Positions 9,000-16,348 of a DNA stretch of 21,047 bases are shown one piece after another; the first letter of the stretch is position 1; every line of letters begins with the position of its first letter. This DNA is from an uncultured Odoribacter sp. GTDB lineage: Bacteria > Bacteroidota > Bacteroidia > Bacteroidales > Marinifilaceae. Both the position numbers and the translations under genes were made by a program. The notes under the pieces were generated by a model. The model searched no databases and was not told the DNA's origin. It saw nothing but the letters and a program-made list of their open reading frames with translations. The stretch lies in contig CAJJNP010000040.1 in the NCBI GenBank assembly GCA_905193145.1, positions 1 through 21,047 on the forward strand, read 5' to 3'.

Positions 9000-9818
9000 A
9001 TGATGAGAACTTGGACTACAATTAAGGAATACGAGGACATTAAATTCGAGTTTTTCGAGGGGATTGCAAAGATTACAATCAATCGTCCTCAAGTGTATAA
9101 TGCTTTTCGTCCTCAGACGAATAAGGAAATGTTGGATGCAATGGTTATCTGTCGGGAACGGAATGATATCGGAGTGGTGGTATTGACCGGTGCAGGTGAT
9201 AAAGCATTCTGCTCGGGTGGTGACCAAAATGTGAAGGGAGTGGGAGGATATATTGATGAAAATGGTGTGCCCCGTTTGAATGTGTTGGATTTGCACAAGG
9301 CGATTCGTTCGCTACCGAAACCGGTGATAGCTATGGTGAACGGATATGCTATCGGGGGTGGTCATGTATTGCATGTGGTTTGTGATTTGACGATTGCTTC
9401 CGAAAATGCCAGATTCGGTCAGACCGGCCCGAAAGTTGGTAGTTTCGATGGCGGTTTTGGTTCTTCATATTTGGCTCGTTGCGTGGGACAGAAGAAAGCT
9501 CGTGAAATCTGGTTCCTTTGTCGTCAATATACAGCGAAGGAGGCAGAAGAGATGGGTATGGTGAATAAAGTGGTGCCTTTCGAACAATTGGAGGATGAGA
9601 CAGTGGAGTGGTGCAAGACAATCATGAAACGGAGTCCGATGGCAATCCGTATGATTAAGCGCGCTTTGAATGCTGAGTTAGACGGTCAGCATGGTTTGAT
9701 GGAGTTTGCCGGAGATGCTACTTTGATGTTTTATTTGATGGAGGAAGCTCAGGAGGGTAAAAATGCTTTCTTGGAGAAGCGTGATCCGAATTTTGACCAG
9801 TTTCCGAAGTTCCCATAG
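9000..9818 (+). CDS. menB: 1,4-dihydroxy-2-naphthoyl-CoA synthase
   Basis: A crotonase-superfamily enzyme that closes the naphthalene ring, turning o-succinylbenzoyl-CoA into DHNA-CoA. The 272 residues are standard for the family. Oxyanion-hole segments are CSGGDQ (71-76) and GYAIGGG (115-121). The MenB-specific block [15 protein letters not shown] (141-155) is followed by [13 protein letters not shown], and the C-terminus ends in the family-like FPKFP. The [12 protein letters not shown] version is like that of E. coli. The start is a double ATG at 9000/9003, 17 bases after menD; either may be used. The gene lies between menD and menC, before menE in gene order although it acts after it, so gene order does not follow reaction order. 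Confidence 0.97.
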   Translation: MMRTWTTIKEYEDIKFEFFEGIAKITINRPQVYNAFRPQTNKEMLDAMVICRERNDIGVVVLTGAGDKAFCSGGDQNVKGVGGYIDENGVPRLNVLDLHKAIRSLPKPVIAMVNGYAIGGGHVLHVVCDLTIASENARFGQTGPKVGSFDGGFGSSYLARCVGQKKAREIWFLCRQYTAKEAEEMGMVNKVVPFEQLEDETVEWCKTIMKRSPMAIRMIKRALNAELDGQHGLMEFAGDATLMFYLMEEAQEGKNAFLEKRDPNFDQFPKFP

Positions 9819-9824
9819 CAGCGT

Positions 9825-10838
9825 ATGAAAAGGGCAGAATATAGCCGGTATTTATTGCATTTTAAGGAAGATGCCGGGACCTCTAGAGGAGTGTTGAAGG
9901 AAAAGGAAACTTTCTTTGTGAAGGTGTGGGACGAGAGTTGTCCGGAGGTGTTCGGCATGGGTGAATGTGCCTTGTTTAGAGGATTGAGTGCAGATGACCG
10001 GAAGAATTATGAGGAGAAACTGGAGGAGGTATGTCAGCGGATAGAGGAGGTGAAGATGGAGGAATTGGAAGAGTGGAGTTCTATCCGCTTTGGCGTGGAA
10101 ATGGCTTTGCAGGATTTGGCGATGGGAGGTCGTCAGCTTTATTTTCCTTCTGCATTTACAGAGGGACGTCTGGCTATCGAGATTAACGGTTTGATATGGA
10201 TGGGTGATAAATCGACTATGCTGCAGCGGATTCAACAAAAACTAGAGGCAGGTTTTCATTGTATAAAATTGAAAATCGGGGCCATTGATTTTGAGGCAGA
10301 ATTGTCGTTATTACAATATATCCGAGAACGATTCAGTTGCGAGAAGGTAGAGCTGCGGGTGGATGCAAACGGTGCATTTGCTCCGGAAGAGGCAATGAGT
10401 AAATTGGAAGCTTTGGCGGCTTTCGGTTTGCACTCGATAGAACAGCCTATCCGTCAGGGACAGTGGGAGGAAATGGCGCATCTATGTAGGGAAACACCAA
10501 TTCCGATAGCTTTGGATGAGGAGTTGATAGGAGTGTATGGAAGGAAGAAGAAATTGGAGTTGTTGGAGAAAGTGCAGCCGCAATATATTATTTTAAAACC
10601 AGCATTATGTGGCGGTTTCTCCGGTGCTCGGGAGTGGATAGAATTGGCTGAGAAGAGAGGAATCGGTTGGTGGGTCACCTCTGCATTAGAGTCGAATATA
10701 GGTTTGAATGCTTTGGCTCAATGGGTGGCGACCTTGGGAAATCCAATGCCGCAAGGCTTGGGAACAGGTCAGCTTTATACCAATAATCTGTGGTCTCCCT
10801 TGCGTCAGGAAGGGGAATGTTTGATATACGGAAAATAA
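9825..10838 (+). CDS. menC: o-Succinylbenzoate synthase (enolase superfamily)
   Basis: Dehydrates SHCHC to o-succinylbenzoate. In the 337 residues the enolase-superfamily catalytic set is complete and in order: Lys148 and Lys150 (IKLKIG), the metal ligands Asp180 (RVDANGAF), Glu206 (SIEQPI) and Asp231 (IALDEEL), and the second-side Lys258 (IILKPA). Enolase-superfamily proteins can be confused with muconate-lactonising enzymes or dipeptide epimerases. The barrel ending (ALESNIGLNALAQW) and the place between menB and menE settle the function. It starts 6 bases after the menB stop and ends 7 bases before menE. Its N-terminal capping domain is acidic and Glu-rich (about residues 62-84). Confidence 0.95.
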   Translation: MKRAEYSRYLLHFKEDAGTSRGVLKEKETFFVKVWDESCPEVFGMGECALFRGLSADDRKNYEEKLEEVCQRIEEVKMEELEEWSSIRFGVEMALQDLAMGGRQLYFPSAFTEGRLAIEINGLIWMGDKSTMLQRIQQKLEAGFHCIKLKIGAIDFEAELSLLQYIRERFSCEKVELRVDANGAFAPEEAMSKLEALAAFGLHSIEQPIRQGQWEEMAHLCRETPIPIALDEELIGVYGRKKKLELLEKVQPQYIILKPALCGGFSGAREWIELAEKRGIGWWVTSALESNIGLNALAQWVATLGNPMPQGLGTGQLYTNNLWSPLRQEGECLIYGK

Positions 10839-10845
10839 TCGTGGT

Positions 10846-11865
10846 ATGTTGGTTGTAAATACACATGATATTCATGAAGTTGGTTGTCTGTCAGATTTAC
10901 CGGATGGAGAGTTGCAGACATTCTTGCGGGAATGGTTTGACGAGAAACCTTATGTTGTGGGACATACTTCCGGTTCAACAGGTAAGCCGAAAGAAATTTA
11001 TTTGAGTAAGGAGGATATGCGTGCGTCTGCACGGATTACAAATCGTTTTTTTGGAATAGACCGAAATTCTGTATTGCTGCTGTGTCTTTCGGTATCTTAT
11101 ATTGCAGGTAAGATGATGGTGGTCAGGGCTCTGGAGACTGGTGCTGAGTTGTGGGTAGTGCCTGTATGTTCTCATCCGCTACAAGAAGTGGAATGGATAG
11201 CTGGGCGATCTGTGGATTTGGCAGCTGTAGTCCCGATGCAGATGGTGGTCTCGTTGCATGATAAAAAGGAGGCTGAATTGTTTGGCAAAGTACGGCAATT
11301 GCTGATTGGTGGAGCTCCCGTTTCTGAGTCATTGGAAAGCCGGTTAGGTGAATTGTCTACTGTTTCTTATGCTACGTATGGAATGACAGAGACGGTGTCG
11401 CATATTGCATTGCGGAAAATAGGATATGAAAAGGAGTACTTTGCTTTAGGGAATGTGCGGTTTGACCGAGATGAGCGGGGATGTTTATGTATAGATGCTC
11501 CGCATTTGCAGCAGCGGCATTTTGTTACCAATGATGTGGTGGAGTTGCTGGATGAACGGCATTTCCGATGGTTGGGACGTTGGGATCATGTGATTCTCTC
11601 CGGCGGCTTGAAGTTTTTTCCGGAAGTGATTGAGCGGAAAATCAGTGATTTATTTGATGGACGCTTTTTTATCGCATCACAACCGGATAAACGATTGGGG
11701 GAGCGTATTGTATTGGTGGTGGAGGGGCATTTGCCGATGAATCTTGATTTGCTGAAAGAGCAGTTGAGCAAGGTGTTGACTCCTTATGAAATGCCACGTG
11801 AATTTATTGTATTGCCTCATTTTGCAGAAACCAGTACGGGTAAGGTGATTCGGACATTCGATTAG
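10846..11865 (+). CDS. menE: o-Succinylbenzoate-CoA ligase, short form
   Basis: Activates o-succinylbenzoate with ATP and CoA. The adenylate-forming signatures are TSGSTGKPK (41-49), YATYGMTET (175-183), the LGRWDHVILSGGLKFFPEVIE hinge region (from 243) and ETSTGKVIRT with the catalytic Lys333. At 339 residues it is much shorter than E. coli MenE (about 450) because only some 40 residues, rather than well over 100, precede the phosphate-binding loop. The missing part is the first N-terminal subdomain. All catalytic motifs are intact and the reading frame is clean, so it looks like a compact family form rather than a decayed gene. It is the last gene of the men operon and meets the methyltransferase gene tail to tail. 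Confidence 0.93.
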   Translation: MLVVNTHDIHEVGCLSDLPDGELQTFLREWFDEKPYVVGHTSGSTGKPKEIYLSKEDMRASARITNRFFGIDRNSVLLLCLSVSYIAGKMMVVRALETGAELWVVPVCSHPLQEVEWIAGRSVDLAAVVPMQMVVSLHDKKEAELFGKVRQLLIGGAPVSESLESRLGELSTVSYATYGMTETVSHIALRKIGYEKEYFALGNVRFDRDERGCLCIDAPHLQQRHFVTNDVVELLDERHFRWLGRWDHVILSGGLKFFPEVIERKISDLFDGRFFIASQPDKRLGERIVLVVEGHLPMNLDLLKEQLSKVLTPYEMPREFIVLPHFAETSTGKVIRTFD

Positions 11866-11869
11866 TGGG

Positions 11870-13081
11870 TTATTTTCCGGTCGGGATGATTTTTTTTGTT
11901 TTGATAATAACCTTCTGTTCATCTGCCAGTGTTGTGGCAAACAAATAAATATCTCCTCCTTCTTTGACACGGCTGCGTTTGCGTATTTCTGCAACGGTCA
12001 GAGGAAAGTTGCGGACTGTGATATTGGCTTGTGGAATTTGTTTTTCTATCTGTTTGAGAAGTTTGCCGGAAAAGGGCATGACATCTTCAACAATGAAATG
12101 TCTTCCCGGAAAATCTTGACGTAAGACAGAGGAAGTATACAGATGACTGTGTCGGTGGAGTTTATTTGCTTCGTATCTGATGGCTGTTAATTTGAATGCT
12201 CCGCATTTCAATATGGCTGCATGGGGCTCGTATAGATAATGGCCGATGGTTGTAGCTGTTTGTAACGGAGCTTCTTTTTCTTCTGCTAAGGTGAAGTTGA
12301 AAGACTGTCGGTTGTCTGTATATTCGTGTAGATTGACTGCATGAATCCTGACCGTATGGAAATCCGAACGGGGAGAATCACCTTCTAATATAAAAAGAAT
12401 TTCCTTGCATTCATTTTTAACGGCTACAACATGTATCTCTTGTGTTTCCGGAAGTAGGCGCAGAGTTTCTTCCAAATCGGCCATAGGCGAAATTTTGACG
12501 ATAAGCCGTTGAGCTCGGTCAAGCAAAATGGGTTTTAATTGGATGATATCCGGTTCGCAATCAGTCAGTGCAAATACCCGTTTGTTGCAGTTTGCCCGTC
12601 TTGCGGGATCTATATAGAAAGTGTCGGCATGGAGGTCCTCTATAATTTCTCGCATGTTTGCACAGATGATTTTTATATTGTTTATTCCTAATACTTTAAA
12701 ATTGTGCCTGGCTGCATCACAATATTGGGGAAAACGTTCGACGTATGTCATCTGTTCGACTTTACCGGATAAAAAATATGAGTCAACTCCCAGACCTCCG
12801 GTGAGGTCGCAACAGCTTTGGCCTTTTACCAAGGTTTGTTTATAATGTCCTGTTAACTCCGAAGAACATTGCTCAGTGGAAAGACGAGACGGATAGATGA
12901 TCTCCTCGTTGGCAAACCAATCGGGCAGTTTTTCACGGACTTGCCGGCGGGCAAGGATTTGGTCTACTGCAAAAGGAATGTCAATATCCGGATAGCGTTT
13001 GGATGATAACAGCAGTTTGTCTGTATCTTCAAGGGCATGTGTGCGGATAAATTCTTTAAGTTCGGGGGATAGCTCCATCAT
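11870..13081 (-). CDS. Class I SAM-dependent methyltransferase with THUMP-like domain
   Basis: A 403-residue protein with an N-terminal helical part and a Rossmann-type methyltransferase core. SAM-binding motif I is DLTGGLGVD (92-100), preceded by a conserved-looking SRLSTEQCSSE segment. The acidic end of strand 2 is TYVERF (112-117), and the motif IV position holds YIDPARR (156-162), which is DPAR instead of the DPPY/NPPY of N-methyltransferases. A C-terminal region with GHYLYEPHAAILKCGAF matches what is called the THUMP-like domain in Bacteroidota proteins, so an RNA substrate is inferred but not shown. Both 13081 and 13078 are ATG and either could start translation. A TACCTTTG promoter box lies 15 bases upstream. 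It faces menE with a 4-base gap and no hairpin terminator. The family is clear; the target is unknown. Confidence 0.88.
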   Translation of the reverse strand: MMELSPELKEFIRTHALEDTDKLLLSSKRYPDIDIPFAVDQILARRQVREKLPDWFANEEIIYPSRLSTEQCSSELTGHYKQTLVKGQSCCDLTGGLGVDSYFLSGKVEQMTYVERFPQYCDAARHNFKVLGINNIKIICANMREIIEDLHADTFYIDPARRANCNKRVFALTDCEPDIIQLKPILLDRAQRLIVKISPMADLEETLRLLPETQEIHVVAVKNECKEILFILEGDSPRSDFHTVRIHAVNLHEYTDNRQSFNFTLAEEKEAPLQTATTIGHYLYEPHAAILKCGAFKLTAIRYEANKLHRHSHLYTSSVLRQDFPGRHFIVEDVMPFSGKLLKQIEKQIPQANITVRNFPLTVAEIRKRSRVKEGGDIYLFATTLADEQKVIIKTKKIIPTGK

Positions 13082-13095
13082 TTGAAATTTTGTGA

Positions 13096-13128
13096 CAAAG
13101 GTAGTAATTAAATTTTTTTATTTTAAAA
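13096..13128 (-). promoter_or_regulatory. Promoter of the methyltransferase gene
   Basis: On the minus strand, TACCTTTG at 13103-13096 is an exact TAnnTTTG -7 box. A weak TTTT tract at 13128-13125 sits 21 bases upstream as a poor -33 element. The transcript would start close to 13089, giving a very short leader. It overlaps the divergent promoter that faces the other way. Confidence 0.6.
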
Positions 13129-13145
13129 GGATTATCTTAACTTTG
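13114..13145 (+). promoter_or_regulatory. Promoter of the small lipoprotein gene
   Basis: TAACTTTG at 13138-13145 is an exact TAnnTTTG -7 box. The -33 position falls in the T-tract around 13114-13118 and lacks the G. A start near 13151 places the GTG codon at 13165 about 14 bases downstream, which supports that start. Confidence 0.58.
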
Positions 13146-13164
13146 CACCGCAAAAGAGTGCGTT

Positions 13165-13566
13165 GTGAAATATATCTTAATGTGCATATTGTTTCTGGTG
13201 ATGGCTTGTTCCTGGTGGACCGGCAAGGAGGATTGTCGTCTGGAGGAAACGCAGGATATAGAATATGCGGAGAGATATACCGGAGAGGCTGAGCAGCAGG
13301 AAGACAAGATTGTCAGTGTGTTGATGGCAGCCAACAAATGTGCAGATGTGTCTGTACACACACACGGTTCTTTCTTCAGCCAAATGGCCCGAAGATACCG
13401 TTCTTTAGGAAGTTGTTGGGAGAAATTATTTGAAAACCTTGTTTATGGTCAAGGTAATTGTCTGCATACTACTTTTAAAATTACATCCGTTCTGTCGGAC
13501 GAATGTGATGCCCGTCTGAAAAATGCAGGGTATTATATCTATACGTTGCGTAAAATAATTATTTGA
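13165..13566 (+). CDS. Small Cys-rich lipoprotein, function unknown
   Basis: A 133-residue protein starting at GTG. The signal peptide is short (MKYILMCILFLVMAC) with Cys15 as the lipid-modified residue in VMAC, so it should be membrane-anchored outside the cytoplasm. The mature part contains further Cys residues (24, 59, 84, 98, 113), a number that could allow disulfides. It also has an acidic patch (EETQDIEYAERYTGEAEQQED, 27-47) and a Tyr- and Ile-rich C-terminus (NAGYYIYTLRKIII). The ALLs of the region are unlike the strong codon use of trxB nearby. I do not recognise the family. It follows its own promoter and precedes a two-helix membrane protein by 107 bases, so a link between the two is possible but unproven. 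The coding call rests on the lipobox, the promoter spacing and the uninterrupted frame. Confidence 0.68.
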   Translation: MKYILMCILFLVMACSWWTGKEDCRLEETQDIEYAERYTGEAEQQEDKIVSVLMAANKCADVSVHTHGSFFSQMARRYRSLGSCWEKLFENLVYGQGNCLHTTFKITSVLSDECDARLKNAGYYIYTLRKIII

Positions 13567-13673
13567 TAAGAGCATTGTTGTTTATTTTTAGAGGAAAAGA
13601 CTTGATAGTATTGAGTCTATTATCTCTGTATGTTTCTTATTTTAAAAATTATTTTATTCAAAATTACTATACC

Positions 13674-14204
13674 ATGGGAAAATATAAAATTATTCACGAA
13701 GATATCGAAAATATTAATTCTAAAGAGATTGTAAAACAGACCAATATTTCAGGCATAGCGATTGTTATTATATTGGGAGCTTGGGTATTGGGAGCTTGGG
13801 GTATGACTTTTGACGACCCTAATTCTTCAATGCCAACCTTTTTATTTACTGCTGCGGCAATTTTTTTCTTAAGTGGAGTGATTAAGTTATTGGTGAGTCG
13901 CAAGCGTTATGTATACTTGCCTACTAAAAGTGCCTTGAAGTTGGAAACTCTTTATTTTGATGTTCATGCAAGTGATGAGTTACAGGCTTGTTTGCAGATG
14001 AAACGTTTTGATGAATTGTCACTCATTAAGCGTGAGAAAGATAACGGTGTGAAAGTAGAAGCCATGCTTTCTAGGGACGGCCAGTTTGCTGCTGTGCAGG
14101 TGCTGGAATATGTTCCTTATTCTTTTGAAGCTGTTACTCCGGTAATGTGCTTTTATAAAGAAGAAGCCGGTAAATTGTCTGCGGCTTTACTTGCCGGTAA
14201 ATGA
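13674..14204 (+). CDS. Two-helix membrane protein, function unknown
   Basis: A 176-residue protein with a charged N-terminus (MGKYKIIHEDIENINSKE), two predicted membrane helices (about 24-45 and 53-74) joined by a short acidic loop (FDDPNSSMP), and a soluble domain of about 100 residues starting with a basic RKRY that should face the cytoplasm. The soluble part mixes helices and strands (DELQACLQMKRFDELSLIK, AAVQVLEYVPYSFEAV) and ends in Ala-Gly-Lys. The frame is open upstream to a TTG at 13563, but that extension is AT-rich, overlaps the previous stop and adds an unlikely leader, so the ATG at 13674 is preferred. Residues 34-43 are an exact duplication (LGAWV then LGAWG) from a 15-bp DNA tandem repeat. 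I do not recognise the family. No convincing TAnnTTTG box lies in the 107-base gap upstream. Confidence 0.75.
   Translation: MGKYKIIHEDIENINSKEIVKQTNISGIAIVIILGAWVLGAWGMTFDDPNSSMPTFLFTAAAIFFLSGVIKLLVSRKRYVYLPTKSALKLETLYFDVHASDELQACLQMKRFDELSLIKREKDNGVKVEAMLSRDGQFAAVQVLEYVPYSFEAVTPVMCFYKEEAGKLSAALLAGK
13771..13800 (+). repeat. Perfect 15-bp tandem repeat inside the membrane-protein gene
   Basis: The 15-mer TATTGGGAGCTTGGG occurs twice head to tail (13771-13785 and 13786-13800) with no mismatch. It is in frame with the gene, so it duplicates five residues (LGAWx) in the first membrane helix. Gain or loss of a copy would keep the frame but change helix length by five residues. Confidence 0.95.
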
Positions 14205-14218
14205 CGCTGACTAAGGTG

Positions 14219-14281
14219 AAACGATTGTTTAACTTTTTTTTAACCGCTTGTAAGTGAGGAAAAAATTGTAGACAATCGTTT
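14219..14281. repeat. 10-bp inverted repeat in the trxB promoter region
   Basis: Perfect arms AAACGATTGT (14219-14228) and ACAATCGTTT (14272-14281) are separated by 43 bases. The right arm lies between the -33 and -7 boxes of trxB and the left arm lies upstream of the promoter. This is a plausible paired operator with DNA looping; no regulator is known from the window. Confidence 0.6.
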
Positions 14282-14296
14282 TAATTAATAGTTTTG
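14266..14296 (+). promoter_or_regulatory. Promoter of trxB
   Basis: A TTG -33 element at 14266-14268 and an exact -7 box TAGTTTTG at 14289-14296 are separated by 20 bases. The start would be near 14302, giving a leader of about 28 bases before the ATG at 14330. This is one of the best promoter matches in the window, in line with a strongly expressed gene. Confidence 0.75.
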
Positions 14297-14329
14297 TGTC
14301 GTTGGAATGAATGTTAAATAAATATAGTT

Positions 14330-15286
14330 ATGGCAGAAGAAATTGAAAGAATAAAATGCTTGATTATTGGTTCCGGTCCTGCCGGTTATACCGCAGCTAT
14401 TTATGCTGCACGTGCTAACTTGAATCCGGTGGTTTACACTGGTATGCAGATGGGCGGTCAGTTGACAACTACAACTGAAGTTGAAAACTTCCCGGGCTAT
14501 CCGGAAGGAGTTACCGGTCCTGTATTGATGGAAGATTTAAAAAAACAAGCAGAGCGTTTCGGTACCGATATTCGTTTTGGAATTGTTACTGATGTTGATT
14601 TTTCAGGTCATCCTCATAAAGTGACAGTGGATGGAAGCAAACAGATTGAAGCTGATGCTGTGATTATTGCTACTGGTGCTTCTGCTAAATATTTAGGTTT
14701 GCCTTCAGAAGAGAAATTCCGTGGTATGGGCGTAAGTGCTTGTGCTACTTGTGATGGTTTCTTCTATCGTGGTAAGGACGTTGCTGTTGTCGGTGGTGGT
14801 GACACAGCTTGTGAAGAAGCAACTTATTTGGCTGGATTGTGCCGCAAAGTATATTTGATTGTTCGTAAAAATTACTTGCGTGCTTCTAAAGCTATGCAGG
14901 AACGTGTTTTCAAAACACAGAATATTGAAGTCTTGTTTGAGCACAATACCCTTGAACTGACAGGTTCTGATATGGGTGTGGAGGGTGCACGTTTGGTTTA
15001 TCGTAAAGGCGAACCGGATGAAGCTATCAAAGAAATTAAAATCGATGGTTTCTTCTTGGCTATCGGTCACCATCCGAACTCTGAAGTGTTCAAGAAATTT
15101 GTAAATGTGGACGAACAGGGATATATCATTACTGAAGGCGCTTCTACCCGTACAAATGTTCCGGGTGTATTTGCTGCCGGTGATATTATGGACCCGACTT
15201 ATCGTCAAGGTATTGCTGCTGCAGGTACCGGTTGTCGTGCTGCTATTGATGCAGAACGTTATATCGGTGAATTGGAGCACAAATAA
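14330..15286 (+). CDS. trxB: Thioredoxin-disulfide reductase
   Basis: A 318-residue flavoenzyme that passes electrons from NAD(P)H to thioredoxin in the cytoplasm. The FAD-binding GSGPAG is at 14-19, GGQLTTTTEVENFPG at 42-56, the redox pair is Cys138-Ala-Thr-Cys141, the pyridine-nucleotide GGGDTA at 155-160, and the second FAD motif GVFAAGDI is near the C-terminus, followed by the family's RQGIAAAGTGC. The NADPH-phosphate patch that reads HRRxxxR in E. coli is VRKNYLR here, keeping the positive charges but not the His. Codon use is rich in GCT, GGT and CGT, unlike the men genes, which points to high expression. Anaerobic Bacteroides depend on thioredoxin reductase for oxidative stress tolerance. 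It has its own promoter with an inverted repeat and ends at a strong hairpin. Confidence 0.97.
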   Translation: MAEEIERIKCLIIGSGPAGYTAAIYAARANLNPVVYTGMQMGGQLTTTTEVENFPGYPEGVTGPVLMEDLKKQAERFGTDIRFGIVTDVDFSGHPHKVTVDGSKQIEADAVIIATGASAKYLGLPSEEKFRGMGVSACATCDGFFYRGKDVAVVGGGDTACEEATYLAGLCRKVYLIVRKNYLRASKAMQERVFKTQNIEVLFEHNTLELTGSDMGVEGARLVYRKGEPDEAIKEIKIDGFFLAIGHHPNSEVFKKFVNVDEQGYIITEGASTRTNVPGVFAAGDIMDPTYRQGIAAAGTGCRAAIDAERYIGELEHK

Positions 15287-15311
15287 AAATATCCGATGAT
15301 TGAATATAATG

Positions 15312-15338
15312 AAGCCCGGTATTTATGCCGGGCTTTTG
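15312..15338. terminator. Bidirectional terminator between trxB and the DUF2027-Smr gene
   Basis: A perfect 8-bp GC-rich stem, AAGCCCGG (15312-15319) and CCGGGCTT (15328-15335), has an 8-base loop and a TTTT tail on the plus strand. It lies 25 bases after the trxB stop and directly before the stop of the convergent gene. Read from the other side, the arm is preceded by AT-rich DNA (ATTGAATATAATG), so it can also stop minus-strand transcripts. Confidence 0.88.
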
Positions 15339-16346
15339 TTATTTGATGGTGACAAGTGTTGCACCGTATCCGTATTGCTTGAAAGAGGCATCTTGGTGGT
15401 GGTGACGCTTGTATTTTCTTTGCAGTTCCCACAGTATGCGTTGGCGTAACACACCTTCTCCTTTGCCGTGGATGAAGACGATTTTTTGTCCTCGTTTTAA
15501 TTTGTATTTTTCCATCGTTTTGTGGAAAATGTCAAGCTGATATTCTAAAATATCTTTGCTGTCCATTCCGGCAGTGGTTTCCAGCACTTCGTTTGTGTGA
15601 AGATCTATCTCTATGACATCGCTGTTCGTTGTATGTGATGGCTGAGGTGTTGCTGGTGTTGTGTTATCAATATGTTTTTTTTCTTTCAAAGCCTCTTTTA
15701 GCTGCTGTTCGTCGATCTCTTCCAGTTCAATTAACTGCTCTTTGCTTAAGGGGCGGAGTAGTGAAATGGAATTGAACCAACGGGCATGCTTGTAGGTTCC
15801 GGCCTTACACAGAGTGACGGTACTGATTTTTACTTCTGCGTCTATGGGACTTTTAATCGTGGTGGTTCCTTTTTGGAAAAATACAGCTTGTATGTTCACC
15901 GCTTTGATGCGGCTGTCTATATCTTTAATCGAATATAGTCCTAACGAGCTTGCAGAATCAGGCGGGCAGTTGCCGGCTACGATGCCGTTATACTTGTCTT
16001 CTTGTCTGAAAGATACCGAGTAGAGACAGGTCTGTGCAGTATCATTGACGATGAATAATTCATAGCGCGATGCTGCCAGGTTATTAAAGTTGTCCGGTAC
16101 AATGGCCAAATACAGAGTGTCTGCCGATTGCATTTGAACCTGTTTTTGGTTTTGATTACCGACCTGAGAGGGTGCAGAAGGAGCAAGGTCTGTATGAATC
16201 ACTACCAAGTCACTGATTGCTGCCGGTATTTCGAATCCATATTCGTCAACAAATACATTGACTGTAGATTTGTCAATAATGCCAGTTACTTTGCCTTCCA
16301 GCTTTTCTGTTAGGAATCTGACGATATCACCAATTTTGATATTCAT
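15339..16346 (-). CDS. DUF2027 / Smr-domain protein
   Basis: A 335-residue protein in two parts. The N-terminus (MNIKIGDIVRFLTEKLEGKV) is a small beta domain of KOW/Tudor-like character, followed by a Gln- and Ala-rich linker (52-75) and a beta-rich DUF2027 body to about 195. After a second low-complexity linker (225-243) comes a C-terminal Smr domain with both nuclease motifs: EIDLH (246-250) and HGKGEGVLR (293-301). Smr domains are known from MutS2 and, in other lineages, from nucleases that cut mRNA at stalled ribosomes. Here it stands without MutS, so RNA or DNA cleavage is inference. It starts 2 bases after the NifX-like gene, so the two share a transcript. Confidence 0.92.
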   Translation of the reverse strand: MNIKIGDIVRFLTEKLEGKVTGIIDKSTVNVFVDEYGFEIPAAISDLVVIHTDLAPSAPSQVGNQNQKQVQMQSADTLYLAIVPDNFNNLAASRYELFIVNDTAQTCLYSVSFRQEDKYNGIVAGNCPPDSASSLGLYSIKDIDSRIKAVNIQAVFFQKGTTTIKSPIDAEVKISTVTLCKAGTYKHARWFNSISLLRPLSKEQLIELEEIDEQQLKEALKEKKHIDNTTPATPQPSHTTNSDVIEIDLHTNEVLETTAGMDSKDILEYQLDIFHKTMEKYKLKRGQKIVFIHGKGEGVLRQRILWELQRKYKRHHHQDASFKQYGYGATLVTIK

Positions 16347-16348
16347 AA

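Noticed and set aside
13563..13673. Upstream TTG start extending the two-helix membrane protein by 37 residues
   Set aside because: The extension is AT-rich, starts within the previous gene's stop and adds an unlikely hydrophobic leader; the ATG at 13674 is a normal start.
14219..14281. Phase-variable invertible promoter at trxB
   Set aside because: The arms are only 10 bp, flank 43 bases and leave the -7 box outside, unlike the longer invertible promoters of Bacteroides; no invertase gene is nearby. An operator is the simpler reading.
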